Shown piece by piece: positions 57,271 through 64,000 of a stretch of 64,000 nucleotides of DNA. The translations under genes were made by a program, and so were the position numbers. The stretch comes from Alphaproteobacteria bacterium (GTDB taxonomy: Bacteria > Pseudomonadota > Alphaproteobacteria > UBA6615), in the NCBI GenBank assembly GCA_028279245.1, contig JANQOE010000023.1, positions 1-64,000 on the forward strand. Reading direction: 5' to 3'. Within the stretch, counting starts at the first letter, position 1. Every line of letters begins with the position of its first letter. The notes below the pieces were generated by a model. It was not told the DNA's origin and searched no databases. It saw only the letters and a list, made by a program, of their open reading frames with translations.

Positions 57271-57837
57271 CTATTCGCGGGGCGCGTGCTTCGCGAGGAT
57301 CCGCTGCAGCGTTCGCCGGTGCATGTTCAAGCGCCGGGCCGTCTCCGAAACATTGCGGCCGCACTGTTCGAACACCCGTTGAATATGTTCCCAGCGAATG
57401 CGGTCGGCGGACATCGGCCGTTCCGGCGGCGGCGGTAGCTCTTCGCCGTCAGCAAGCAGTGCCGACACAACGGCATCCGCGTCGGCAGGTTTCGGCAGAT
57501 AGTCGACGGCACCGGCTTTCACAGCGGCGACTGCCGTAGCGATGTTGCCGTAGCCGGTGAGCATGATGACGCGCACGCCGGGGCGGGCCCGGCGCAGGGC
57601 CTGCACCACGTCCAGACCGCTGCCGTCCTCCAACCGCAAATCGACCACCGCGTAGGCCGGCGGGGTCGCGGCGGCGACGGCCATGCCTTCCTCAACGCTT
57701 TCGGCGGTTGCGACAGTAAAGCCGCGACGCTCCATCGCTTTGGCAAGCTGCAGACGCAGATTGCGCTCGTCATCGACGATCAGTAGCGAGCGGTCCGAGA
57801 TGGTTGCCTGTGCTGGTGCTTCGAGGGTTTGTAGCAT
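57271..57837 (-). CDS. regA: Redox response regulator RegA/PrrA/ActR
   Basis: This 188-residue two-domain regulator has a receiver with VDDERN and the phospho-Asp in VVDLRLEDGSGLD, and YLPKPADAD for the lysine site. The C-terminal FIS-type helix-turn-helix is GRNVSETARRLNMHRRTLQRIL, the highly conserved RegA family DNA-binding domain. It controls photosynthesis, respiration, nitrogen or carbon genes in response to redox state. Its ATG overlaps the regB stop (TGATG), so the pair is translationally coupled. Confidence 0.95.
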   Translation of the reverse strand: MLQTLEAPAQATISDRSLLIVDDERNLRLQLAKAMERRGFTVATAESVEEGMAVAAATPPAYAVVDLRLEDGSGLDVVQALRRARPGVRVIMLTGYGNIATAVAAVKAGAVDYLPKPADADAVVSALLADGEELPPPPERPMSADRIRWEHIQRVFEQCGRNVSETARRLNMHRRTLQRILAKHAPRE

Positions 57838-59159
57838 CACTCAACGGCCTCCGATGGGTCCTTGGCCTGTACCTCTAACATGGAACGATTCCAAGTCACG
57901 TCAACTTGGGCACCGCGGATGCGCCGATTGGTGAAGCGGATGCGGCCCCCCGTCTGCCCCAACAGAGTCTGGGCGATAAAGACGCCTAACCCCATATGTT
58001 CGCCGCCGCGGCGGCTCGATACGTAGGGCTCGCCGAGGCGGTCCAGCATCGCCGGGGCAAACCCCGGCCCGTCGTCCTGCACGATGATTTCGATGGTTGA
58101 TTCCGTCCACCGGCACTCGATCATCACCTGGGTCCGCGCAAATTGGACAGCGTTCTGGATGATGTTGCCCAGCCCATGCACGAGTTCCGGGCTGCGGCGG
58201 ACACGGGGCTCCAGGCTGCCGTCGATGCTGGTTGCGGTAATCTCGATCCGGGCCAGGCCGCCCTGATGCTGGGTGACCGCCGCGCTGACCAAGACCGACA
58301 CCGGTAGCTCAGAATAGGGCGACTGGTCGTCGGCCTCCGAGCGTTGTCCCAGTTCGGCCAAGATGTTGCGGCAGCGATCCGCCTCCGCTTGGAGAATCTG
58401 CACATCCTCTGCAAAGGGGCTGTCGGGCGGGACCTCGCGGGTCAGTTCCTTAACCGTAACGGCGATGGTCGCCAATGGGCTGCCGAGTTCATGAGCAGCC
58501 GCGGCGGCCAACGCGCCGAGGGAGGAGACCCGTTGCTCCTTCGCCAGGGCCAGTTGGGATGCATTCAGCGCATCCCCCATGCGGCGCCGTTCCGCCGACA
58601 CGCTGCCAGCATAGGCGGCCACGAAAACAATGCCGAGAACCACGGCTATCCAGGTGCCAAAGATGAGAATGCGGCTGATCTCGCCGGGGGTGACCCCCGG
58701 CGGCAACGGCAGATGCCAGATCGCCAGCACGGTGGCGCAGGCCACGGACAAGCCGCCGAGGGCGGCGGTGTTGCGGCGGGGTAGCAAAGTGGCGGAGACG
58801 GTCACCGGCGCCAACAGCAGCAAGGCAAAGGGGTTGCTGAGGCCGCCGGTGAGGTAAAGCAGCACCGTGAGTTGAACAGCGTCGAACGCCAGATAGCCGG
58901 TGATTTCCGAATTGGTCGGGCGGAGGCGAGTGGGACGCAACAGGCCTGCCCAAGTGTTGAGCAGAACCGCGGCGGCGACCGCCGAGAAGGCTGGGACCAA
59001 CGGGATATGGAGGCCGAAACCGTAGTGGACGACCACCAGGGTCGCGGCTTGACCGGCAATCGCCACCCAACGGATCGCGGTCAGCGTGCGCAGGCTGACT
59101 CCGCCGGATGCCACCGGCGCTTCGCCGGCACGCGCTGGTTCGACTGGTCGTGAGGCCAT
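57837..59159 (-). CDS. regB: Redox sensor kinase RegB/PrrB/ActS
   Basis: The 440-residue membrane kinase (ATG 59159, or GTG 59189) has six helices in residues ~20-200, including the quinone-sensing motif GGLSNPFALLLLAPVT. The HisKA box is AAAAAHELGSPLATI, the typical RegB motif (Ser for Thr). The redox-active cysteine lies in ADRCRNILAELG, and the ATPase core follows. It phosphorylates RegA under reducing conditions. It lies just downstream of cobT. The usual senC gene is not next to it. Confidence 0.94.
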   Translation of the reverse strand: MASRPVEPARAGEAPVASGGVSLRTLTAIRWVAIAGQAATLVVVHYGFGLHIPLVPAFSAVAAAVLLNTWAGLLRPTRLRPTNSEITGYLAFDAVQLTVLLYLTGGLSNPFALLLLAPVTVSATLLPRRNTAALGGLSVACATVLAIWHLPLPPGVTPGEISRILIFGTWIAVVLGIVFVAAYAGSVSAERRRMGDALNASQLALAKEQRVSSLGALAAAAAHELGSPLATIAVTVKELTREVPPDSPFAEDVQILQAEADRCRNILAELGQRSEADDQSPYSELPVSVLVSAAVTQHQGGLARIEITATSIDGSLEPRVRRSPELVHGLGNIIQNAVQFARTQVMIECRWTESTIEIIVQDDGPGFAPAMLDRLGEPYVSSRRGGEHMGLGVFIAQTLLGQTGGRIRFTNRRIRGAQVDVTWNRSMLEVQAKDPSEAVE

Positions 59160-59197
59160 GTCCGATGCTGGATCCGTGCGCGGCGGCACTCAAGCCG

Positions 59198-60229
59198 TTA
59201 CGCGGCGGGCGAGGCGGTGGCGACGCCGGCTTCGCCGAAACTAGCCATGCCGGTGTGACAAGCGACCGCCGCGCGGACCAAGCCGATCGCCAGCGCGGCG
59301 CCGCTGGCCTCCCCCAGCCGCATGCCGAGATCGAACAACGGTTCCTTGCCAAGAAGTTCGGCTAGCCAGCCGTGGGCGGGTTCCGCCGACCGATGGGACA
59401 CCAGGCAGTGGTCGAGACTTGCGGATTCCGCCGCATGAAGGGCCGCCGCCGCCGCGCCACAGACATAGCCATCCAGCAACACTGGAATCCTCAGCAACCG
59501 GGCGCCGATAATCGCGCCGGCCATCGCGGCAATCTCGTGCCCGCCGAGGCAGCGCAGGGTTTGCAGCGGCTCGTCGGTCGTTACGGCGCGGTGCAGTTCG
59601 ACGGCGCGGCCGACCACCGCCGCCTTGTTCGCTAGGGCCGCACCGGTGACCCCGGTTCCGGGGCCCGTCCAATCCGCTGGGCCGCCACCGTACAGGGTGT
59701 GACAGATTGCCGCCGCCGCAGTTGTGTTGGCGATCCCCATCTCACCGACCGCGACCAAATCGAGGCCCGGTTCAACCGACGCCATGCCGTAGGCGAATGC
59801 GTTGAGGCATTCCTGTTCGGTAAGTGCCGGCCCGGTGGTGAAATCCACCGTCGGGTGATCGAGGGCCAGTTCGAGAACCCGCAGTTCGGCATCGACGATG
59901 CCGGCGAGTTGGTTCACGGCAGCGCCGCCGGCCTGGAAGTTTTGGACCATCTGGGCGGTGACGTCGGCGGGAAATGCCGAAACCCCGCGCGCGGCGACCC
60001 CGTGGTTGCCGGCAAAAACGCAGATGCGGGGACGGTCGACGGACGGCGGATGACGGCCCTGCCACATGGCCATCCACGCGGCGATCTCCTCAAGCCGGCC
60101 AAGCGCGCCGGGCGGCTTCGTGAGCACGGCTTCGCGCTGCCGCGCGGCTTCCGCCGCACCCGCGTCGGGCCCCGGTAGTTCGGCCAGCAAGGTCCGCAAT
60201 TCGGCAAAGCTGTTGATTGGCGAGTCCAT
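59198..60229 (-). CDS. cobT: Nicotinate-nucleotide-dimethylbenzimidazole phosphoribosyltransferase
   Basis: The 343-residue enzyme (ATG 60229) makes alpha-ribazole phosphate, the lower-ligand building block of cobalamin. It shows TKPPGALGRLEEIAAWMA, VFAGNHGVAARGVSAFPADVTAQMV, EMGIANTTAAAAI and LLDGYVCGAAAAALH, all conserved CobT blocks, and the catalytic glutamate region near the C-terminus (FDLGMRLGEASGAAL). It diverges from cobS. The 46-bp gap contains a TATATAG sequence that could be a -10 element for cobS. Confidence 0.96.
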   Translation of the reverse strand: MDSPINSFAELRTLLAELPGPDAGAAEAARQREAVLTKPPGALGRLEEIAAWMAMWQGRHPPSVDRPRICVFAGNHGVAARGVSAFPADVTAQMVQNFQAGGAAVNQLAGIVDAELRVLELALDHPTVDFTTGPALTEQECLNAFAYGMASVEPGLDLVAVGEMGIANTTAAAAICHTLYGGGPADWTGPGTGVTGAALANKAAVVGRAVELHRAVTTDEPLQTLRCLGGHEIAAMAGAIIGARLLRIPVLLDGYVCGAAAAALHAAESASLDHCLVSHRSAEPAHGWLAELLGKEPLFDLGMRLGEASGAALAIGLVRAAVACHTGMASFGEAGVATASPAA

Positions 60230-60275
60230 CCATCCCACCCGGTCGCAATGCGCCTGCTATATAGGGAGTGCCGAA

Positions 60276-61067
60276 ATGCCACAACAGAACCAGTCTCAAT
60301 CCACGCCGGGTCAAAGTTCGCGCTTGGCCGTGAGCTTTCTTACGCGCGTGCCGGTCAATGCGGCCGGTGGTGATTTGCAGTCGGCGTTCTGGGCTTTTCC
60401 GTTGGTTGGCGCCGCGATCGGACTGATCGGCGGCGGCGTCTATGCGTTGGCGGTGCTGGCCGGATTGCCGTTGATGGCCGCGGTCATCCTGGCCTTCATG
60501 GCCATGGCCTGGCTGACCGGGGCGCTGCACGAAGACGGACTCGCCGATACGGCTGACGGTTTCGGCGGCGGGCGGGACCGTGAAGCTAAACTGGCCATCA
60601 TGCGTGACAGCCGGATCGGCAGCTATGGCGTGTTGACGCTGATCCTGGTGATGGGGCTGAAGATCACGCTGGTCACCCATATCGGCGCGCGGACCGGCGA
60701 GATCATCACGGTGGTCGCTGCATTGACCGCCGCTGCGGCGACCAGCCGTGGGGCGATGCTGTTCGTGCCGGTGTTGCTTGGTCCGGCGCGCGCGGACGGG
60801 TTGGGCCGTTCGGTTGCGGAGACTCTGCCCCTGCGACTGGTGGCGCCGGCCGTGCTGGCGGTCGCGGTGACGGGTATCGCCGGCTGGCACATCGGTTGGG
60901 TGCCGGCCACCGGGTCGATCATCGGGGCCAGCTTGGCTATTGTCGCGGTCGCCTGGTTGGCGGCACGGCAGATCGGCGGGTATACCGGCGATACCTTGGG
61001 TGCCGCCCAGCAAATCAGCGAAACCGCGAGCCTCGTCGCGCTGGCCGCGATGATCGGAGGGAGTTGA
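60276..61067 (+). CDS. cobS: Adenosylcobinamide-GDP ribazoletransferase (cobalamin synthase)
   Basis: The protein has 263 residues from ATG 60276 after GGGAG (the track start is too early). It is an integral membrane protein with the conserved cytoplasmic motif HEDGLADTADGFGGGRDREAKLAIMRDSRIGSYGV, whose acidic residues bind the metal. It joins adenosylcobinamide-GDP and alpha-ribazole phosphate at the last steps of B12 synthesis. A histidine phosphatase gene follows 3 bp later. Confidence 0.96.
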   Translation: MPQQNQSQSTPGQSSRLAVSFLTRVPVNAAGGDLQSAFWAFPLVGAAIGLIGGGVYALAVLAGLPLMAAVILAFMAMAWLTGALHEDGLADTADGFGGGRDREAKLAIMRDSRIGSYGVLTLILVMGLKITLVTHIGARTGEIITVVAALTAAAATSRGAMLFVPVLLGPARADGLGRSVAETLPLRLVAPAVLAVAVTGIAGWHIGWVPATGSIIGASLAIVAVAWLAARQIGGYTGDTLGAAQQISETASLVALAAMIGGS

Positions 61068-61070
61068 CCC

Positions 61071-61697
61071 GTGACCGAAGTGACCCGCTGGTGGTGGATC
61101 CGCCACGCCCCCGTGACCTCGACCAACGGCCGCATCTACGGCCAGGGCGACCCGCCGGCCGACGCCGACAACCCGACCACCGCCGGCGCCTTGGCGCGCG
61201 CCCTGCCGGCAGATGCGGTGTTGGTCACCAGCCAACTGCAACGGACGCACCAAACCGCCAACGCAATCCGCGAGGGTGGTCTGGTCATGCCGGAACCGGT
61301 GGTCGAGCACGACCTGGCGGAACAGCATTTGGGCGACTGGCAGGGGAGAATGCGAGAGGAAGTGATCGCCGAGTTGGGTGACCATAACTTCTGGGTCGCC
61401 CCGGCGCGCCAGACACCGCCGAATGGCGAGAGCTTTGCGACGATGACTGAGCGGGTGTCGGCGGTGATCGACCGGCTGACCCAAACCTTCCTGGGCCGGG
61501 ACATCATTGCGGTCACCCACGGCGGGACCATCCGCGCCGCGTTGCGTCACGCTTTGGACTTGGACCCGGAGGCGGCCCTGGCGTTCCGGATCGACAACTG
61601 GTCGATCACGCGGGTGGACCATTACGGGCCGACGGACTCGCATCCCGACGGCTCATGGGCGGTGAGCGGGGTGAACATTCACGCGCCGGGTTATTGA
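61071..61697 (+). CDS. cobC: Histidine phosphatase, probable alpha-ribazole phosphatase (CobC-like)
   Basis: The 208-residue member of the histidine phosphatase superfamily has the RHG motif as IRHAPV, with an alanine after RH. The other active-site residues lie in LVTSQLQRTHQTAN and VTHGGTIRAALRHAL. It is placed 3 bp after cobS, so dephosphorylation of adenosylcobalamin-5'-phosphate or alpha-ribazole phosphate is the natural role. The family is broad, so the assignment leans on context. It starts at GTG 61071 after GGAGGGAG. Confidence 0.87.
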   Translation: MTEVTRWWWIRHAPVTSTNGRIYGQGDPPADADNPTTAGALARALPADAVLVTSQLQRTHQTANAIREGGLVMPEPVVEHDLAEQHLGDWQGRMREEVIAELGDHNFWVAPARQTPPNGESFATMTERVSAVIDRLTQTFLGRDIIAVTHGGTIRAALRHALDLDPEAALAFRIDNWSITRVDHYGPTDSHPDGSWAVSGVNIHAPGY

Positions 61698-61711
61698 ACC
61701 GACGCCTTGGC

Positions 61712-61880
61712 GTGTTAGGTTCGCCCCCGTCGAATCAGGGAAGTCCGGTACGGTAACACCAAAGCCGGCGCTGCCCCCGCAACTGTAAGCGGCGAGACCC
61801 GGATCGAAATGCCACTGGTCAACCAGGACCGGGAAGGCGATCCGCGGTCGATGAACGCGAGCCAGGAGACCTATTCGGCG
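61712..61880 (+). ncRNA. Cobalamin (B12) riboswitch
   Basis: The leader has the class's conserved core in order: an entry stem with GGTTCGCC, GGGAAGTCCGGT, GCTGCCCCCGCAACTG, the GCCACTGG / CCGGGAAGGC arm, and the B12 box AGCCAGGAGACCT near the 3' end (61860-61872). Binding of adenosylcobalamin is expected to hide the cobU ribosome site, which lies 30 bp farther on. Ends are approximate. Confidence 0.95.
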
Positions 61881-61915
61881 CAGGTTTGAGTCGACAACCT
61901 CGGGCGGAGGCGGCG

Positions 61916-62476
61916 TTGGCAGATACGGTCACGAACGCGGCGCTGCCGCTTGTTACCCTGATTCTGGGCGGTGCCAGATCGGGCAAAAGTCGGTATGGCG
62001 AAGGCCTGATCGAGCAGCGACTCGGCACGCTCTACCGAGCGGCGACTTACATCGCCACGGCGGACGCACGCGACGCGGAGATGTCGGCGCGCATTGCCCG
62101 ACACCGGGCGCGGCGCGGCCCGGCCTGGCACACGGTCGAGGAGCCGACCGAGCTGGCAGAAGCGTTGGGGCTGTACACCGATCCAGAAAAACCGGTTCTG
62201 GTCGACTGTCTGACTCTCTGGCTGAGCAACATGCTGCTGGACGACCGCGATATCGAGCGTGAGTCGACGACGCTGCTGGACGCATTACGAGATGCGAAGG
62301 GGCCGGCACTGCTGATCGCCAATGAGGTCGGCTATGGCGTGGTGCCGGACAATGCGCTGGCGCGACGGTTTCGCGATGCAGCGGGGCTGTTGAACCAGGC
62401 TGTCGCGGAAGTAGCGGACAGTGTCGTATTGGTCACCGCCGGCTTGCCTGTGGTGTTGAAGGGAGAACGCAGTTGA
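61916..62476 (+). CDS. cobU: Adenosylcobinamide kinase / adenosylcobinamide-phosphate guanylyltransferase
   Basis: The 186-residue bifunctional enzyme attaches GTP-derived groups to cobinamide. Walker A is GGARSGKSRYGE, and the conserved EEPTELAEAL, VDCLTLWLSNML and NEVGYGVVP blocks are complete. The start is TTG 61916, with an ideal GGAGG site; the track's TTG 61886 sits too near the riboswitch. It is the first gene after the B12 riboswitch and overlaps cobW by 4 bp. Confidence 0.95.
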   Translation: MADTVTNAALPLVTLILGGARSGKSRYGEGLIEQRLGTLYRAATYIATADARDAEMSARIARHRARRGPAWHTVEEPTELAEALGLYTDPEKPVLVDCLTLWLSNMLLDDRDIERESTTLLDALRDAKGPALLIANEVGYGVVPDNALARRFRDAAGLLNQAVAEVADSVVLVTAGLPVVLKGERS

Positions 62477-63495
62477 ACCGGATTCCAGCAACGATCGTGA
62501 CGGGGTTTCTCGGCGCGGGCAAAACCAGCTTGATCCAACATCTGATTGCCAACGCCGATGGCCGGCGTATCGCGCTGATTATCAACGAGTTCGGCGATGT
62601 CGGTGTGGACCGGGAGTTGCTGCTGGGATGCGGTGATGAGAGTTGCGGTGCGGACGACATCGTCGAACTGGCCAATGGTTGCATCTGCTGCACGGTGGCC
62701 GACGATTTTCTGCCGACCATGCAAGCGTTGCTGGGGCGTGACGACGTGCCAGAACACATCGTTATCGAAACATCAGGATTGGCCCTGCCGAAGCCGCTGG
62801 TGAAAGCATTTGCCTGGCCGGAAGTGCGCAGCCGAGTGACGGTCGACGGCGTGGTCGCGGTGATCGACGGACCGGCGGTTGCCGCGGGTTTGTTCGCCAG
62901 CGACCCGGCGGCGGTGCAAGCGGCCCGGTTGGCGGACCCGTCACTGGATCACGACGATCCGCTGGAAGAACTGTTCGAAGACCAGGTGCAGTGCGCCGAC
63001 CTGATCGTGCTGAACAAGATCGACCTGCTGAACGGCGATGCCGGCGCCGTCGAAGCAGAGATCAAGACACGCGGCCGGCCGAACGTGCCGATTTTGGAGA
63101 CATCGCACGGGCGTATCGAGCCGCGGGTACTGACGGGCATCGGCGCGGCGGCGGAGTCGGATCTCGATACACGCCCGAGCCACCATGACAGCGCGGACGA
63201 TCACGACCATGACGATTTTGAAACGATGCGCGTGCCGCTGGGCGCCGTTACAGACGCCGACGCGCTGCAATCGCGGCTGACGTCACTGGCGGCGACCTAT
63301 GGCTGGCTCCGGGTGAAGGGATTCGTTGCGGTCGACGGCCGGCCGTTGCGGCACGTGGTGCAAGGCGTGGGGGCGCGCATTAACGGCTACTACGACCGCC
63401 CCTGGGGACCCGACGAACAGCGCCGGTCGGAGTTGGTGGTCATCGGGCGCCAAGGATTGGACCGTGCCGGAATCCTGCGCGACCTGCGCGGTTAG
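62473..63495 (+). CDS. cobW: CobW-type metal-chaperone GTPase
   Basis: This 340-residue COG0523 GTPase has Walker A GFLGAGKTS, the metal-binding CxCC motif in GCICCTVADDF, switch/G3 region VIETSGLALP, the G4 motif LNKIDL, and a histidine-rich loop (HHDSADDHDHDD) before the C-terminal domain. It is thought to deliver cobalt to cobaltochelatase. It follows cobU, starts at TTG (TTGA overlap) and lies in the riboswitch operon. The expected cobN is not in the window, as an opposite-strand gene follows. Confidence 0.93.
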   Translation: MNRIPATIVTGFLGAGKTSLIQHLIANADGRRIALIINEFGDVGVDRELLLGCGDESCGADDIVELANGCICCTVADDFLPTMQALLGRDDVPEHIVIETSGLALPKPLVKAFAWPEVRSRVTVDGVVAVIDGPAVAAGLFASDPAAVQAARLADPSLDHDDPLEELFEDQVQCADLIVLNKIDLLNGDAGAVEAEIKTRGRPNVPILETSHGRIEPRVLTGIGAAAESDLDTRPSHHDSADDHDHDDFETMRVPLGAVTDADALQSRLTSLAATYGWLRVKGFVAVDGRPLRHVVQGVGARINGYYDRPWGPDEQRRSELVVIGRQGLDRAGILRDLRG

Positions 63496-63686
63496 AACAG
63501 GCAGAGAATGGCGTAACAGCTATCGAAATAGCGCGCGAAAACGACAAACAGGATCAGGTCGAGCAGGAAGCCGACCGCGGTGATCGGGAGTGCGACATAG
63601 AGCAGAAAGTACAGCAGTGCCCACAAGGTGAAGCGCGGTGCGGGAATGCGCTGTCCGAGGATTTCCTTGGGCCGGCCGAGTCGCAT
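63492..63686 (-). CDS. Small inner-membrane protein
   Basis: The protein has 64 residues (ATG 63686, or GTG three codons earlier). A conserved-looking N-terminus (MRLGRPKEILGQRIPAPRF) is followed by two hydrophobic stretches (LWALLYFLLYVALPITAVGFLLDLILFVVF) and a terminal CYAILC. I believe similar proteins are conserved in Rhodospirillales, with unknown function. It is convergent with cobW (4-bp overlap). Confidence 0.65.
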   Translation of the reverse strand: MRLGRPKEILGQRIPAPRFTLWALLYFLLYVALPITAVGFLLDLILFVVFARYFDSCYAILCLF

Positions 63687-63715
63687 GGCCCGCACAAGCT
63701 AACGTCAGCCTATCC

Positions 63716-64000
63716 GTGACGCCAGCCAACACCACTCGCCTGCAATGGAACGCGTGCGACAAGGCGACATGGCGCGGGTATTTCGAGCAGATGTCATGGT
63801 CGTCCCTGGAACAGTCCTGGGCCTATGGCGATGCCGTCGCCGCGACCTCCGATGCGGCGGTGCAACGCGGTTGCCTGGTGGACGCGGACGGACATGTCGA
63901 AGCGATCGTGCAGGCGGCGGAGAAACGGATCGGCCGGTTGATTTCCTTCGTGCGCATCGTCCGCGGCCCGTTGCACCTTCAAGGTGCCGAGGGTTCGTTT
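63716..64000 (+). CDS. FemAB/BioF2-like acyltransferase, N-terminal fragment (cut by window edge)
   Basis: A frame from GTG 63716 runs off the right edge, so it is absent from the ORF track. Residues 1-95 are visible. The opening (WRGYFEQMSWSSLEQSWAYGDA, then VRIVRGPLHLQG) resembles the start of GNAT-fold acyltransferases of the FemAB/BioF2 type. It is divergent from the small membrane protein, with 29 bp between them. Start codon and family are tentative. Confidence 0.6.
   Translation, partial: MTPANTTRLQWNACDKATWRGYFEQMSWSSLEQSWAYGDAVAATSDAAVQRGCLVDADGHVEAIVQAAEKRIGRLISFVRIVRGPLHLQGAEGSF

Noticed and set aside
60090-61643. 517-residue minus ORF
   Set aside because: It is antisense to cobS and cobC, with a composition typical of a shadow.
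1-64000. tRNA or rRNA genes
   Set aside because: No cloverleaf-like T-loop signature (GTTCGAATC-type) with matching stems or rRNA core sequence was recognised in intergenic gaps.

Overview
The window is a single GC-rich, gene-dense stretch (about 75 protein genes) of an alphaproteobacterial chromosome, most likely a free-living member of the Rhodospirillales or a nearby group. This rests on gene content I recognise by sequence: a RegB/RegA redox pair, MmcB, two tripartite tricarboxylate transporter-type genes plus their binding protein, a cobalamin block with a B12 riboswitch, an ECF41 sigma factor with its partner enzyme, and candidate CtrA boxes. I see no rRNA, tRNA, CRISPR array, phage structural gene or complete insertion sequence. 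No gene-free stretch exceeds 300 bases.

Layout. 1-3.7 kb: a type I secretion ABC transporter (cut by the left edge), a fasciclin-domain protein that is probably its cargo, and an enolase-superfamily enzyme. 3.9-8.7 kb: an accessory patch with a STAND-type NTPase carrying eight near-identical 46-residue TPR units, a HigB/HigA-like toxin-antitoxin pair with an operator palindrome, and a gene of an uncharacterised family. 8.7-13.3 kb: rmuC, def, fmt and a PAS histidine kinase. 13.3-18.3 kb: a TetR-controlled SDR/SnoaL pair with a duplicated operator, then a TctC-TctB-TctA uptake operon with candidate GntR-type operators and an internal terminator. 18.4-25.5 kb: cupin, thioredoxin-like and secreted proteins, a MarR regulator with a cysteine-rich tail, and a sugar ABC transporter operon (binding protein, two permeases, NAGPA-type glycosidase, no ATPase). 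25.7-30.5 kb: an EamA exporter, the ECF41 module with a textbook promoter, and a methyltransferase/GNAT/hydratase operon. 30.5-34.5 kb: a KAP NTPase of visibly lower GC, then glnS. 34.6-40 kb: two acetyltransferases, a TPR-oxygenase-like protein, and a sugar isomerase/dehydrogenase pair. 40-48.6 kb: a phosphate locus, phoR-pstSCAB-phoU-arsC-phoU-phoB, in which an arsenate reductase sits between two PhoU paralogues. 48.7-57.3 kb: small secreted proteins, an FGGY kinase, EamA, an atypical DJ-1/PfpI protein, mmcB, hldE, a metallophosphatase and a degenerate EAL-like protein. 57.3-64 kb: regA, regB, cobT diverging from cobS-cobC, a cobalamin riboswitch, cobU, cobW, a small membrane protein and the start of an acyltransferase-like gene.

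How the parts connect. Phosphate uptake, sensing and arsenate reduction form one tightly packed unit. Cobalamin genes surround a B12 sensor. Several transport and secretion operons carry a strong RNA hairpin directly after the most abundantly needed product. The most unusual pieces are the repeat-array NTPase beside a toxin-antitoxin pair, the double-PhoU/ArsC operon, and a set of enzymes that have lost textbook catalytic residues (SDR, DJ-1, 2OG oxygenase-like and EAL-like proteins). All calls come from reading the sequence; no database search was run.
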